The notes: generated by a model not told the origin, from the letters alone. Positions 29,545 to 39,257 are shown, counted from the first letter of the stretch. The stretch is DNA of 64,000 nt from Candidatus Aenigmatarchaeota archaeon (GCA_016185435.1 JACPNN010000015.1:62001-126000), one strand, 5' to 3'. Numbers and translations: made by a program.

Positions 29545-30840
29545 ATGACTGTGGAGAAAATTGTTATTGGAAGGGACAGGGAGGACCTCCAGAGATACAA
29601 GGACAGGGGAACTGCCTTCGTCGGCAGGCATATAGTGGGTTCAGGGGAGCTGTCCCATTTCACCAATCCTGTGATGATGGATGTCATAAGGCCCCATGTT
29701 GTCCTGGTGTGCGGGAAAAGAGGCTCAGGAAAAAGCTATACAGGAGGCGTCATAGCTGAAGAGATGGCCATGCTGCCTGCTGAAGTGAGGCAGAATCTTG
29801 CCATCCTGATGGTAGACACCATGGGCATATACTGGAGCATGAAGCTGCCTAATGAGAAGGACAGGGAGCTGCTTAAGGAATGGGGCCTCCTGCCCAAATC
29901 CCTGCCTGTCAAGCTTTTTGTGCCGAAGCAGTTCATCAAGGATTATGTGGATGTGGGCGTCAGGGTTGATGCTCCTTTCACGTTGCCTGCAGGGGAGCTG
30001 TCGTCCATGGATTGGATCATTTCTTTCGGCTTCACTCTCATAGACCCCTATGGAATAGCGATAGAAAGGGCTGTGAAGAATGTCAGCACAAGGTTCGGCA
30101 AACGATATTCGATAGACGACATAATAACTGAAATAGAGGCTGACAGCAGGACAGCCAAGGATGTCAAGGACGCCATAGTCAACCGCTTCCTTATGGCAAA
30201 GGACTGGGGCATATTCGAAAGGGATGGCACCCCCATAAGGGACATGCTGCAGGGAGGGGTTGTCACAGTCCTTGATGTAAGCCATTACATGCGGGCATCA
30301 TCAGGCTGGAGCGTCAGGAGCATGGTCATAGGCCTGCTTTCGAGGAGGATCTTCCAGGAGAGGCTTCTGGCGAGGAAAAGCGAGGAATTCGAGCAGATGA
30401 CGAATGAGAGGAGAAAGAACATCCCGATGGTATGGATGATCATGGATGAGGCGCACCAGTTCGTCCCGAATATCGGAGAAACAGCTGCCAGCGAGCCCCT
30501 GCTGACTCTTGTCAAGGAGGGAAGGGAGCCTGGAATAAGCCTGCTCCTGATAACCCAGCAGCCGTATAAACTGCATACTGATGCCTTATCGCAGGTTGAC
30601 CTTATCATATCCCACAGGCTCACGGCCAGGGCAGACATGCAGGCTTTGAGAGGCATAATGCAGAGCTATGTGCTTGACGACATTCAGGAACTGATAAACA
30701 GCCTCCCGAGACTGAAAGGGGCGGCTGTGATTCTGGACGACAATTCCGAAAGGCTTTACACGGTGCAGGTGAGGCCGAGGCTGAGCTGGCATGCCGGCGG
30801 AAGCCCGGTGGCGATAAGGGAGAAGACGCTGATGGGCTAG
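29545..30840 (+). CDS. HerA/DUF87-type ATPase
   Basis: 'VVLVCGKRGSGKSYTGGVIAEEM', 'MIMDEAHQF', 'LLLITQQP'. Confidence 0.88.
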   Translation: MTVEKIVIGRDREDLQRYKDRGTAFVGRHIVGSGELSHFTNPVMMDVIRPHVVLVCGKRGSGKSYTGGVIAEEMAMLPAEVRQNLAILMVDTMGIYWSMKLPNEKDRELLKEWGLLPKSLPVKLFVPKQFIKDYVDVGVRVDAPFTLPAGELSSMDWIISFGFTLIDPYGIAIERAVKNVSTRFGKRYSIDDIITEIEADSRTAKDVKDAIVNRFLMAKDWGIFERDGTPIRDMLQGGVVTVLDVSHYMRASSGWSVRSMVIGLLSRRIFQERLLARKSEEFEQMTNERRKNIPMVWMIMDEAHQFVPNIGETAASEPLLTLVKEGREPGISLLLITQQPYKLHTDALSQVDLIISHRLTARADMQALRGIMQSYVLDDIQELINSLPRLKGAAVILDDNSERLYTVQVRPRLSWHAGGSPVAIREKTLMG

Positions 30841-30895
30841 TGAGCTTTAGGTCTCAGGCAATACTTTTGCAGGTTATCATTGCTCAAATGAATAA

Positions 30896-32395
30896 TCAGT
30901 AAGCTCCCAGCCTCAGATATTTTATCCTGTATAACAATTCCTTCACCTTCCTCCTGACTCTCCTTATACTTTCGCTGGCGCTCTGATATCCCTTCCTTGT
31001 GTATTTGACAGGAAGGAGTATGGTTCCCATTGTCCCCTCGAAGGGCTGCCTTGCTACAAGCTCCACAAAAGCTTTCCTGACAGGCAAAGACATGGAGCTG
31101 CTCCTCGCATTCTTTATGGCCGGCAGCAAGGAAAGGGATGCAGCCCTGAGGATGAAGCTGGCCAGGAAAAGGCTCTGGATTGTCGTCAGGGCGAGCATTG
31201 GGCTGGAGTCGAAGAAGTGGGACAATATGCCGCCAGCTGAAGCTCCCGCAAACATTGAAAATTCCTTTATCGTGTTGTGTTTGCCCACATAGGAAAGCCT
31301 CTTTTCCCTGGACATGGAGGAGAGGTTGAATGCAAAGGCGGCCGTGTCGAAGCCCGACCATGCAAAGCCGTCGAGTATGGCTATCAGAAGGCCATGCGCA
31401 GGTATGCTCGCAAACAGCCAGGAAATGGGTATGAGTATCACAAGGATGCCTGTCACTGCAAGTATGGTCCTTTCGCCGAAGATATCGACTGCTTTCCCCC
31501 AGTGCCTGTAGCTCAGGGTCTCACTGAATGTTGTCAGGGCCATTATCGCTGCAAGCCATGCTATGCCGAACTGAAGCTCGCTGAGGATATAGACAGCTAT
31601 GAACGGGGAAGCTATCCTCACAGAGAACTGCATGAGGGCTATGAATGCTGTAAAGGAGGCATAATTCCTGTTCACTGAGAGCCATCTCCCTGCCTCTGAG
31701 AAATCGAGCTTAAAGGGACTGGCGTAATTGTATCGGGGCATGTATGGCGGCTCTTCTATCCTGAGAAAAACAAGCATGACCGAGAAAAGCCCCAGAACAA
31801 GGGATATGATAAAGGCAAGGGCGTAGCCCTGCAACATATTGCCTTGCATCCCGAAGGAGCTTATCATGCTGCCTATGGCAAGAATGGCAACCAGGCTTGT
31901 CAGCCCCATCAGCATGTTCCTTCTTGCGAAAAATTTTCCCCTCATGTTTTCCGGCACTATGTCGCCCATCAGGCTTGTCCATGCAGGACTCTTGAGGGCC
32001 ATGAAAAAGGTTGAGAGGGCAAAGAAGGCGATGGCCAGAATGACAATATTGATGCCTGAAAAAAGCATGAAGATTATTGGCAGCAGCATGAGCCTTTGGA
32101 GGGCTGAGCAGATGTTCCAGAGGAGCTTCCTGCTTCTTAATTTTTCTGTAAGCTTCACGCCGGGAAGCTGGCTGATTCCTCTTGCCAGGGACTGGAGACT
32201 GTCAAGCATGGCAACCTCGACCTTGCTTGCGCCCATGCTGAAGATGAAGGGTATGGAGTAGCTGTCGACTATTTTTGTGGCCGCTGTTGCGAAAGCGCCA
32301 TCAAGGATGCTGTATTTGAGGTTAGCCTTTTCACTCCCCTTGAGGCTGACAATCTCCACCTTTTCATTTCGAGGTAGGTTCTGCTGTTTTTTCAT
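30896..32395 (-). CDS. MFS transporter
   Basis: ~12 hydrophobic segments, MFS-like loops. Confidence 0.8.
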   Translation of the reverse strand: MKKQQNLPRNEKVEIVSLKGSEKANLKYSILDGAFATAATKIVDSYSIPFIFSMGASKVEVAMLDSLQSLARGISQLPGVKLTEKLRSRKLLWNICSALQRLMLLPIIFMLFSGINIVILAIAFFALSTFFMALKSPAWTSLMGDIVPENMRGKFFARRNMLMGLTSLVAILAIGSMISSFGMQGNMLQGYALAFIISLVLGLFSVMLVFLRIEEPPYMPRYNYASPFKLDFSEAGRWLSVNRNYASFTAFIALMQFSVRIASPFIAVYILSELQFGIAWLAAIMALTTFSETLSYRHWGKAVDIFGERTILAVTGILVILIPISWLFASIPAHGLLIAILDGFAWSGFDTAAFAFNLSSMSREKRLSYVGKHNTIKEFSMFAGASAGGILSHFFDSSPMLALTTIQSLFLASFILRAASLSLLPAIKNARSSSMSLPVRKAFVELVARQPFEGTMGTILLPVKYTRKGYQSASESIRRVRRKVKELLYRIKYLRLGAY

Positions 32396-32610
32396 AACTG
32401 CATCTCAAAAAGACATATGATTCCATCCCTGGCGAGTTTCAGAAATATTGTCTGGATTCTCTCCTTCTCTTTCAGGTTTCATGGTAAACGTATATTTATC
32501 TTTACTTACTTAAATATTTTTAGATATTTTAATATTTAGGTTATAAAGTATGAAAAAATTCATCTGGTTAGTACAGAAAGCTTTAAAAATCCTTAAATTA
32601 TACTTCAGTT

Positions 32611-32793
32611 ATGCCAGAGGAACCTGAGACTATCACTACCACGATAGAGATAAACAAGGAGCTTTTTCTCAAGTTCAAGGCCCTTTGTGTGCTGAGCGAG
32701 CTGACCATCTCCGGAGAAATAGAGAAGATGATCAGGAAGAAGGTCGAGGAGCTTTCGAAAGAGGTTGAGATGCCGATGGCTGCGAAAAGTTAG
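32611..32793 (+). CDS. small RHH-like protein
   Basis: 60-aa acidic/basic helical ORF. Confidence 0.45.
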   Translation: MPEEPETITTTIEINKELFLKFKALCVLSELTISGEIEKMIRKKVEELSKEVEMPMAAKS

Positions 32794-32898
32794 CGCTATT
32801 GTAGAATCCCCTGGCTTTTCAGGTAGAAATATAGAAGAATGAGCAGTAGAATCACTATGAAGACTGTCCCGAATGTCAGCTGTATTTGTGCTTTCATG

Positions 32899-33114
32899 TC
32901 ATTTCCTCCTGAACTTTGATTCCGCATATATGGCGTAGCATAAAAGGAGAACGACATTGACAACAAAGAGCTTTTGTGCTTCTGGCAGCATGCTTGTGAG
33001 TATTGAGTATATGAGGTAGCCTATAGCGCCTAATCCGGCCAGAGCCGTGAAGTACAGATGCCACCAATCCTGTTTCCATACCACTTTATTATCTTTCCTA
33101 TTAATATTGGTCAC
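32899..33114 (-). CDS. small two-TM membrane protein
   Basis: Hydrophobic segments. Confidence 0.5.
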   Translation of the reverse strand: MTNINRKDNKVVWKQDWWHLYFTALAGLGAIGYLIYSILTSMLPEAQKLFVVNVVLLLCYAIYAESKFRRK

Positions 33115-33265
33115 CGATAGAGATAAAGACAGACTTCCGATAACATTGCATGATCAATTGAGATTTAGAATTCATGATTTTTAATTCAATGCCTACGGAA
33201 CATCACTCTGCACTACAAGCGATATACAAGAACAGCACACTATTCTTAAGGCTCCAAATTCTGTA

Positions 33266-33805
33266 ATGATTGTGGAAATCAAGGTAGGCTCGAAAAACAG
33301 GGTGAAAATTGATGTAGTAAAAGGAGCCGTAAAACAATTTTCTGCGTTTTCAAAAGCGCATGTAACAGGCGTTCAGGCCTCTTCCGGAGTTTCAAGGCAG
33401 CCCAAATCTCTGGAAGAGACGATCCGAGGAGCAATGAACCGCGCAAGGAATGCCTTCAGGGGTTGCGATTATGGCATCGGGATCGAGGACGGGATAATGC
33501 CAGCCCCTCTCGTTTCCGAGTGGATAAATGTATCTGCATGCGTGATATATGACGGCTCGAAGTCTCATATCGGCCTTGCACCATCCTTTGTCTATCCCCG
33601 AAAGGTTGCGGAAGCTGCGCTGTCAGAAGGCAGTGAAATCGGCGAGCAGCTTCACCATCTCAGGAAAGTGGAACACAAAAGCAGCAGTGAAGAAGAGGGT
33701 GCCATAGGCCTGCTTTCGAATGGCCTCATCAGCAGGAAGGACTATCTGAAGCTTGGAGTCCTGATGGCCCTGATACATCTTGAAAATTCCAGATTGAACA
33801 AATGA
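33266..33805 (+). CDS. DUF84/YjjX-type (inosine/xanthosine) NTPase
   Basis: 'VGSKNRVKIDVVKGA...QPKSLEETIRGAMNRARNAF...GIGIEDGI'. Confidence 0.88.
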   Translation: MIVEIKVGSKNRVKIDVVKGAVKQFSAFSKAHVTGVQASSGVSRQPKSLEETIRGAMNRARNAFRGCDYGIGIEDGIMPAPLVSEWINVSACVIYDGSKSHIGLAPSFVYPRKVAEAALSEGSEIGEQLHHLRKVEHKSSSEEEGAIGLLSNGLISRKDYLKLGVLMALIHLENSRLNK

Positions 33806-33844
33806 GTTGCGGTATATATACGGGTTCAGACAATACCTAATTGT

Positions 33845-33940
33845 ATGCCAAGCGGACGAAAAAGGAAGAAATCCAAGATCAAGAAGCACAAGCTGAAGAA
33901 GAGAAGGAAGAAGATGCGGCACAAGAAGAGGAACAGGTAA
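33845..33940 (+). CDS. 31-aa highly basic AURKAIP1/COX24 (mS38/bS22-like) mini-protein
   Basis: MPSGRKRKKSKIKKHKLKKRRKKMRHKKRNR matches the form of the MPSGKKRKRHKMATHKRKKRLRKNRHKKK family. Confidence 0.7.
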   Translation: MPSGRKRKKSKIKKHKLKKRRKKMRHKKRNR

Positions 33941-33969
33941 AAACAAGTCGCTTGCCTTTGTTTCCGGAT

Positions 33970-34713
33970 TCAGACCAGGGTGAAACCACTGTCAGCTGTA
34001 ATTATCTGCCCTGTCATGATTCCGGAATCCTCTGATGCCAGGAAGGCTATCACCTTTGCTATGTCCTCAGGCCTTGCCCTCCTCTTCAGGGGAGCCTTCT
34101 GGATGTATGCCTTTCTCATCTCCTCGCTGTGCTTCAGGGCCATGTCAGTGTCAGTCCCTCCCGGGGCCACGCAGTTCACCCTTACGTGAGGGGCAAGAAT
34201 GACGGCAAAGTGCTTTGTCAGCGCATTGACTGCCGCCTTGGATATCTCGTACTCCAAGAAATGCCCCCACCTGGCTGTGCCGGATATCGACGAGACGTTA
34301 ACTATGGCGCCTGATTTCTGCCTCAGCATAACCTTTGATGCGTGCTGGATGCAGTATATCATCCCCCTGAGGTTGGTCCCGATCATGTAGTCCCACATTT
34401 TCCTGTCAGACCTCATCGAGTCCGTGTATTCAAAGACGCCGGCATTGTTGACAAGGATGTCTATTCTCCCGAAGGCCTTTACAGCGGCATCAACCATTTT
34501 CTTGACTTCATCCTCATCCGAGACATCGGCCTGAGCGGTCATTGCTTCTGCTCCCAGCTTTCTTATTTCTTTGGCTGTCTCCTCTGCCTTTTCCTTTGAC
34601 CTGAGATAATTCACAACAATAATTGCGCCTTCCTTTGCAAGCTCCAGGCATGTGGCCTTCCCTATCCCCCTGGAGCCGCCTGTCACGATGGCCACTTTGC
34701 CTTTCAGCTTCAT
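33970..34713 (-). CDS. short-chain dehydrogenase/reductase
   Basis: 'AIVTGGSRGIGKATCLELA', 'NNAG', YxxxK-type 'YEISKAA'. Confidence 0.93.
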   Translation of the reverse strand: MKLKGKVAIVTGGSRGIGKATCLELAKEGAIIVVNYLRSKEKAEETAKEIRKLGAEAMTAQADVSDEDEVKKMVDAAVKAFGRIDILVNNAGVFEYTDSMRSDRKMWDYMIGTNLRGMIYCIQHASKVMLRQKSGAIVNVSSISGTARWGHFLEYEISKAAVNALTKHFAVILAPHVRVNCVAPGGTDTDMALKHSEEMRKAYIQKAPLKRRARPEDIAKVIAFLASEDSGIMTGQIITADSGFTLV

Positions 34714-34797
34714 AGTCTATAATCAGTTTCCGTTTTAATAAAACATGGCTTCTGCCCTCAAACCTCTTTTTAAGTAATCTTTTTCTTTGTTTACTAT

Positions 34798-35337
34798 ATG
34801 GCAATCTATACAAGGAAAGGCGATAAAGGCGAAACGACTTTGCCTGCCTCAGGGATCATAAGCAAGAGCAATATCAAGCTTGAATGCCTTGGGACCATTG
34901 ACGAGCTGAACAGCTGCATAGGCCTCGCAAGGGCTTTTTCCCCTGAAGACATTTCGAAACTGCTTGTCCCTGTCCAGCATGCGCTTGCGAAACTTCAGGC
35001 CCAGATAGCCATGCCCCATGGCAGTCAGGTCAGAATAGGCTCCGATGATGTCGATTTGCTTGAAAGGGACATTGACCACATAGAGCAGATGCTTCCTGAA
35101 ATAAAGAGGTTCATCCTGCCCTCAGGATCCAAATCGGCAAGCGTGCTCCACTTGGCAAGGACCGTATGCAGGCGAGCTGAAAGGGAGATGGTCAGGCTGA
35201 AGGAGAAGGAAGGAGTCGATGAAGAGGCCCTCAAATACATCAACAGGCTGTCAAGCTTTTTGTTTGAATTGGCCAGATGCGCGAACAAGGTTGAAGGCGT
35301 GGGGGATGAGGAGCCTGATTATTATAAGAAGCCCTGA
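34798..35337 (+). CDS. cob(I)alamin adenosyltransferase, PduO type
   Basis: 'IYTRKGDKGETTL...GTIDELNSCIGLA'. Confidence 0.88.
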   Translation: MAIYTRKGDKGETTLPASGIISKSNIKLECLGTIDELNSCIGLARAFSPEDISKLLVPVQHALAKLQAQIAMPHGSQVRIGSDDVDLLERDIDHIEQMLPEIKRFILPSGSKSASVLHLARTVCRRAEREMVRLKEKEGVDEEALKYINRLSSFLFELARCANKVEGVGDEEPDYYKKP

Positions 35338-35352
35338 AAGCTTTATATCGCA

Positions 35353-35511
35353 TTGTTCAAAAAGTGGCAGAAGGCAACCCTTTCTCTGGGCCCCATAGTG
35401 ATCAAATGGGGTTCCTTCCTTGGCGCCCTGATAAACTTCCTGATAATAACGCTGTTGGTTTTCCTCATTGCGAAAAAGGTTCTGGAGGAGGGAAAAACCA
35501 CAAAGAAATAA
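35353..35511 (+). CDS. MscL-like C-terminal TM mini-protein or remnant
   Basis: TTG-start ORF 'LFKKWQKATLSLGPIVIKWGSFLGALINFLIITLLVFLIAKKVLEEGKTTKK' resembles MscL TM2. Confidence 0.45.
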   Translation: MFKKWQKATLSLGPIVIKWGSFLGALINFLIITLLVFLIAKKVLEEGKTTKK

Positions 35512-35628
35512 TCAGCCAGCGCCTGCCTTTGCATGGAAAGAGGGGTTTATTCCAGTTTCCTTAGCAACTGCTTATACTTTAGAACCAGGTCTACCAATTC
35601 ATGCTCGCTCTTATGCTGCTGCTCCATA

Positions 35629-36027
35629 TTATTCAATTTTCGATTCATCTATATCGCCTGTACGTAACCAAGCAGCTATGTCTTCAGTTTCCAAAGCCCT
35701 CAATCTCCTTATTACCTTTTCAACCTTATTAAAGTTTCGAAACCGTATTCTGCCATGATTTTGCAACAAGAAATGAGTTGTAACTATAAATCCTGTTCTT
35801 TTGTTGCCGCTTGCAAAGCCATGAGATCTAATTATTGAGTGCAAAAGAACAGCTGCCTTGTCATATACATCGCCTTGCGCATTTTTTACTCTGTAGATGA
35901 TATCATCTATGAAAGTATCGGATGCCAGTAATTCATGCTTGTCCGCTTTTCGTGCCGACATGATGTTTATTATTTCATTCACGAATATGATGCTTTCCTT
36001 AGACGGATAGATAAAATCTTTAACCAT
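35629..36027 (-). CDS. Fic/Doc-family (death-on-curing-like) toxin
   Basis: 'HGFASGNKRTGFIVTTHFLLQNHG' Fic motif. Confidence 0.85.
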   Translation of the reverse strand: MVKDFIYPSKESIIFVNEIINIMSARKADKHELLASDTFIDDIIYRVKNAQGDVYDKAAVLLHSIIRSHGFASGNKRTGFIVTTHFLLQNHGRIRFRNFNKVEKVIRRLRALETEDIAAWLRTGDIDESKIE

Positions 36028-36129
36028 CTATATCATTGATCAGGCATCAATAAAAGCCGCCTACTGTGATAAAGTCAACACATCGCAAATCGCCCCATTA
36101 TTTATAAATCACATGGAGCATATTACCAG

Positions 36130-36402
36130 ATGGACTTCCAGAAGATGGACGAACAGAAGGAGAAGGTTTTGATGTCAGGCCTGCATGCCCTGATTGCCAT
36201 ACCTGTAGGCTGGCTTTCCCTCCTGCTTGGCCAGGCATATGGCAAGGAGCCGGCAATTGCCCTTGGAATCCTTATACTGCTTTTCCTCGGCTACCTGACG
36301 CAGAAACTGCGGAAGAAGGACGTCAAATGGTGGCTCGCAAACGGCCTCTTCATTTACCTTTTTGCCTGGGTGGCAAGCTGGATATATTTTGCCAATGTGT
36401 AG
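36130..36402 (+). CDS. small membrane protein
   Basis: Three hydrophobic segments. Confidence 0.5.
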   Translation: MDFQKMDEQKEKVLMSGLHALIAIPVGWLSLLLGQAYGKEPAIALGILILLFLGYLTQKLRKKDVKWWLANGLFIYLFAWVASWIYFANV

Positions 36403-36464
36403 AATGCCAGGAGTTCCGGATAGGGCTGATGCACGCTTAAATCTTTCGCTGCAATTCTATACTT

Positions 36465-36971
36465 ATGGAACTCAGAATGCCTTCCGGAAGGGTAGCTGAC
36501 CTGATAGGGAAGGGCGGGGAGACGAAAAAGTCTCTGGAGAAGCTGGCCCATGTTGCCATAAGCATTCAGGGGAATGATGTCAGCATAGAGGGAGACCCTA
36601 TAGGCACCATAAAGGCGGCAGAAATTGTCAGGGCCATTTCAAGGGGTTTTGATGCTGAAGACGCCTTCCAGCTCCTGAATGATGACTGCAGGCTTGATAT
36701 CATCAGCCTCGAAGGAGAGAGTGAAAGGACAATAAAAAGGCTTCTTGGAAGGGTCATAGGGGAGAAGGGCAGGTCAAAGAGGAAGCTGGAGGAGTATTTT
36801 GACTCCAGCATATGCATATACGGAAAAACAATCAGCATCATAGGCAAGTACGGGGACGTGAGGATAGCAAGGGCCGCCATAGAAATGCTGCTCGCAGGCA
36901 GGAGCCACGCCTTTGTCTACAAGGCCATTGAGAAGAGGCTTGCGAGAAGGGACAGGTTTGTGGAATATTAA
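36465..36971 (+). CDS. KH-domain protein, Dim2/Pno1-like ribosome biogenesis factor
   Basis: Two KH modules 'GRVADLIGKGGETKK' and 'GRVIGEKGRSKRKLEE'. Confidence 0.85.
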   Translation: MELRMPSGRVADLIGKGGETKKSLEKLAHVAISIQGNDVSIEGDPIGTIKAAEIVRAISRGFDAEDAFQLLNDDCRLDIISLEGESERTIKRLLGRVIGEKGRSKRKLEEYFDSSICIYGKTISIIGKYGDVRIARAAIEMLLAGRSHAFVYKAIEKRLARRDRFVEY

Positions 36972-36979
36972 ACCCAATT

Positions 36980-37606
36980 CTAAACCTTTCTTTGAAGATG
37001 TTCTGCCAATTTTGGTATGACTTCGGCGTATCCTAATTCTCCTTGTGGACCTGTGTATTCTAGAGCAAAATTTTCAAATCCAGGGTTCGTTCCCATCATG
37101 AAACCATCAATCTCTAAACCAACCAATGATACAGTTTTCCAGTTATGTTGATATCTCGGATTGTGGAAAACTTTGCCTTTAATTGTGCCGGCCTTTGATG
37201 GAGTTAAATGGCAGCTCATTATAATTAACAACTGTATCTCCTCTCTTGTTAATTCACTTGGTAAGAGAGTATCATGTGTTGATAAGCGTACTGTATCGAT
37301 CATCGTTTCACTGTGAGGAAAAAACATATCTATTAAATAATTCTCCGGAGTTTCGATTCTGGTTTTAGAAGCAATCATAGAAATATGTGGTAAATCACCC
37401 AAAATAACCTCAGATCCTATACTGCTTATGAGATCATCATACGCAGGTTTAAAATCACCGAAAGGGACCATGGAGAGATAGACATCTCTTGATTTCCCAG
37501 TGTATGAATTTTTGATATCAACCTCTAACTGAGCGTTAGGAGCCAAATTTCCATAAGGCTCTCTTACTTCTGTTCCATCGACCTTGACAGTCAAGTAATC
37601 TGGCAT
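36980..37606 (-). CDS. hypothetical protein
   Basis: 208-aa ORF. Confidence 0.55.
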   Translation of the reverse strand: MPDYLTVKVDGTEVREPYGNLAPNAQLEVDIKNSYTGKSRDVYLSMVPFGDFKPAYDDLISSIGSEVILGDLPHISMIASKTRIETPENYLIDMFFPHSETMIDTVRLSTHDTLLPSELTREEIQLLIIMSCHLTPSKAGTIKGKVFHNPRYQHNWKTVSLVGLEIDGFMMGTNPGFENFALEYTGPQGELGYAEVIPKLAEHLQRKV

Positions 37607-37752
37607 CTGATTATCCTTTAAAAATATTTATACATGAAACAAAGTTTTAAAAAGGCAGAGGCAGTTATCATTCCTACAATAGGCAGATTCCAAAAATACA
37701 AAAAGGAAAAAACTTCTCATAAAAGTTTCAAGCCGAATACTCAATGATTTTC

Positions 37753-38172
37753 TCATTCCCCAACTACCTGAAGTATAATTTCCCTTTTCCTTGCAGGCAC
37801 ATCAAAATCCAGCAAAACTATCTGCTGCCATGTTCCAAGAAGCAGCTTCTTGTCCTTGAAAGGCACAGTGAGACTTGGGCCCATCAGGCTTGCCCTGACA
37901 TGGCTGTGGCCGTTCCTGTCGCCCCATGTCCTGTGATGCAAGTATTCAGCATCCGAAGGCGCTATCTTTTCCATTATTCTTTCAAAATCTTTCAGGAGAT
38001 TGGGCTCGTATTCTATAGTGGAAACACTTCCGGTTGAGCCTGGAACAAAAATGGTGACGATCCCTGAACTTATCTTCCCATTTTCCAGCCTTTCTTCTAT
38101 CAGAGAGGTTATGTCCTGCATGTCCAGACCGGACTTTGTGCTGACTCTTATCGTGTGGGTTTCGACTGGCAT
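37753..38172 (-). CDS. YjbQ/UPF0047 family protein
   Basis: 'SSGIVTIFVPGSTGSVSTIEYEP...YLHHRTWGDRNGHSHVRASLMGPSLTVPF...LLLGTWQQIVLLDFD'. Confidence 0.9.
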   Translation of the reverse strand: MPVETHTIRVSTKSGLDMQDITSLIEERLENGKISSGIVTIFVPGSTGSVSTIEYEPNLLKDFERIMEKIAPSDAEYLHHRTWGDRNGHSHVRASLMGPSLTVPFKDKKLLLGTWQQIVLLDFDVPARKREIILQVVGE

Positions 38173-38214
38173 GTTGCAGTGTTTGTTTTCCGGATTAAAA
38201 TAAGTGCCATGGCC
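38090..38214 (-). repeat. 125-bp direct repeat, copy 1 (5' end and leader of yjbQ)
   Basis: 123/125 identical to 39092-39216. Confidence 0.95.
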
Positions 38215-38279
38215 GTAAAGTAAGGTTCCTAACGTGACACTTGATGGTGCAGCATGCGGATAACTCATTCTCTGTCAGC

Positions 38280-38448
38280 GGTTGGAATTCCCTCCATCTT
38301 TCCTGTTGATCATGGCCTTCTGCTGCTCGCTCCAATCCCTGTCGGAATGGGATTTGATGTACTCGACCCACGAATCGATGAACTTCAGCCTCTCCTCAAA
38401 GTTCCTTTTCTTGTCCTCCTCCAGCTCTTTCAGGTTGATTTTCATAAA
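38280..38448 (-). CDS. small partner ORF of NTase module
   Basis: MKINLKELEEDKKRNFEERLKFIDSWVEYIKSHSDRDWSEQQKAMINRKDGGNSNR; resembles the 59493 ORF. Confidence 0.6.
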
Positions 38449-39029
38449 AGATACTTCTCATACAGGCTTAAAACCTTCAGATTTTTCGCAAAATGCTCCA
38501 GATTGCCTATGTCGAGGCGATCCTGGAACAGCTTGTAAAGGAATCTAGCATCCTCTATGTCCTTTTCGCTTGAAAGGAAAAGCTTGAATGCGATACCGAG
38601 CTCCAGCGGCCCTATGAGCAGTTTGCCAGACTTCATGAGAACTGTGATCCTGTTTTGCAGGCTGTAAAAATCCGTGTCCCTTTTCGGCATCTTGATCTCG
38701 AAGTTCGGCAGCCATTGATTCTTCCTTGCTATCCTGATCGCCAAGCCATCCTTGATCATGGAATGCGCATCCTTGGAATTGTCATGGTTCAGTATCCAAT
38801 AGCCTTTTTCATGTATTTCCCTGTAGAACTTCTCAAAATCCTGAAAGCCTTCAACAAAAACATCAATGTCCTCGCTCGCCCTGTTCCTTCCGAAAAGAAT
38901 GGCCACATAGCCGCTGATTATGACGTGTTTTGTGTGCTTTTCAATAATCGTTGAGAAATCAACAGCGAACCTGTCCAGGTCATTTTCTGCTTTATCCAGC
39001 CTTATGGTTTTGCTGTTAATGAATTCCAT
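38442..39029 (-). CDS. nucleotidyltransferase-like protein
   Basis: 'HVIISGYVAILFGRNRASEDIDVFVEGF...KDIEDARFLYKLF'. Confidence 0.75.
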   Translation of the reverse strand: MEFINSKTIRLDKAENDLDRFAVDFSTIIEKHTKHVIISGYVAILFGRNRASEDIDVFVEGFQDFEKFYREIHEKGYWILNHDNSKDAHSMIKDGLAIRIARKNQWLPNFEIKMPKRDTDFYSLQNRITVLMKSGKLLIGPLELGIAFKLFLSSEKDIEDARFLYKLFQDRLDIGNLEHFAKNLKVLSLYEKYLL

Positions 39030-39091
39030 ATTGACTGGATGGTTTTGGGGTTAAAATAGTGATATGCAGGACAGCAAATTATCCTTTAAGT

Positions 39092-39216
39092 CTTTCTTCT
39101 ATCAGAGAGGTTATGTCCTGCATGTCCAGATCGGGCTTTGTGCTGACTCTTATCGTGTGGGTTTCGACTGGCATGTTGCAGTGTTTGTTTTCCGGATTAA
39201 AATAAGTGCCATGGCC
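39092..39216 (-). repeat. 125-bp direct repeat, copy 2 (orphan yjbQ 5' end)
   Basis: Two mismatches to 38090-38214; reads MPVETHTIRVSTKPDLDMQDITSLIEER then stops resembling yjbQ. Confidence 0.95.
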
Positions 39217-39257
39217 ACAGATTGTCCTTGCCAATAAAAAACTTTGTTTGCTTTTCC

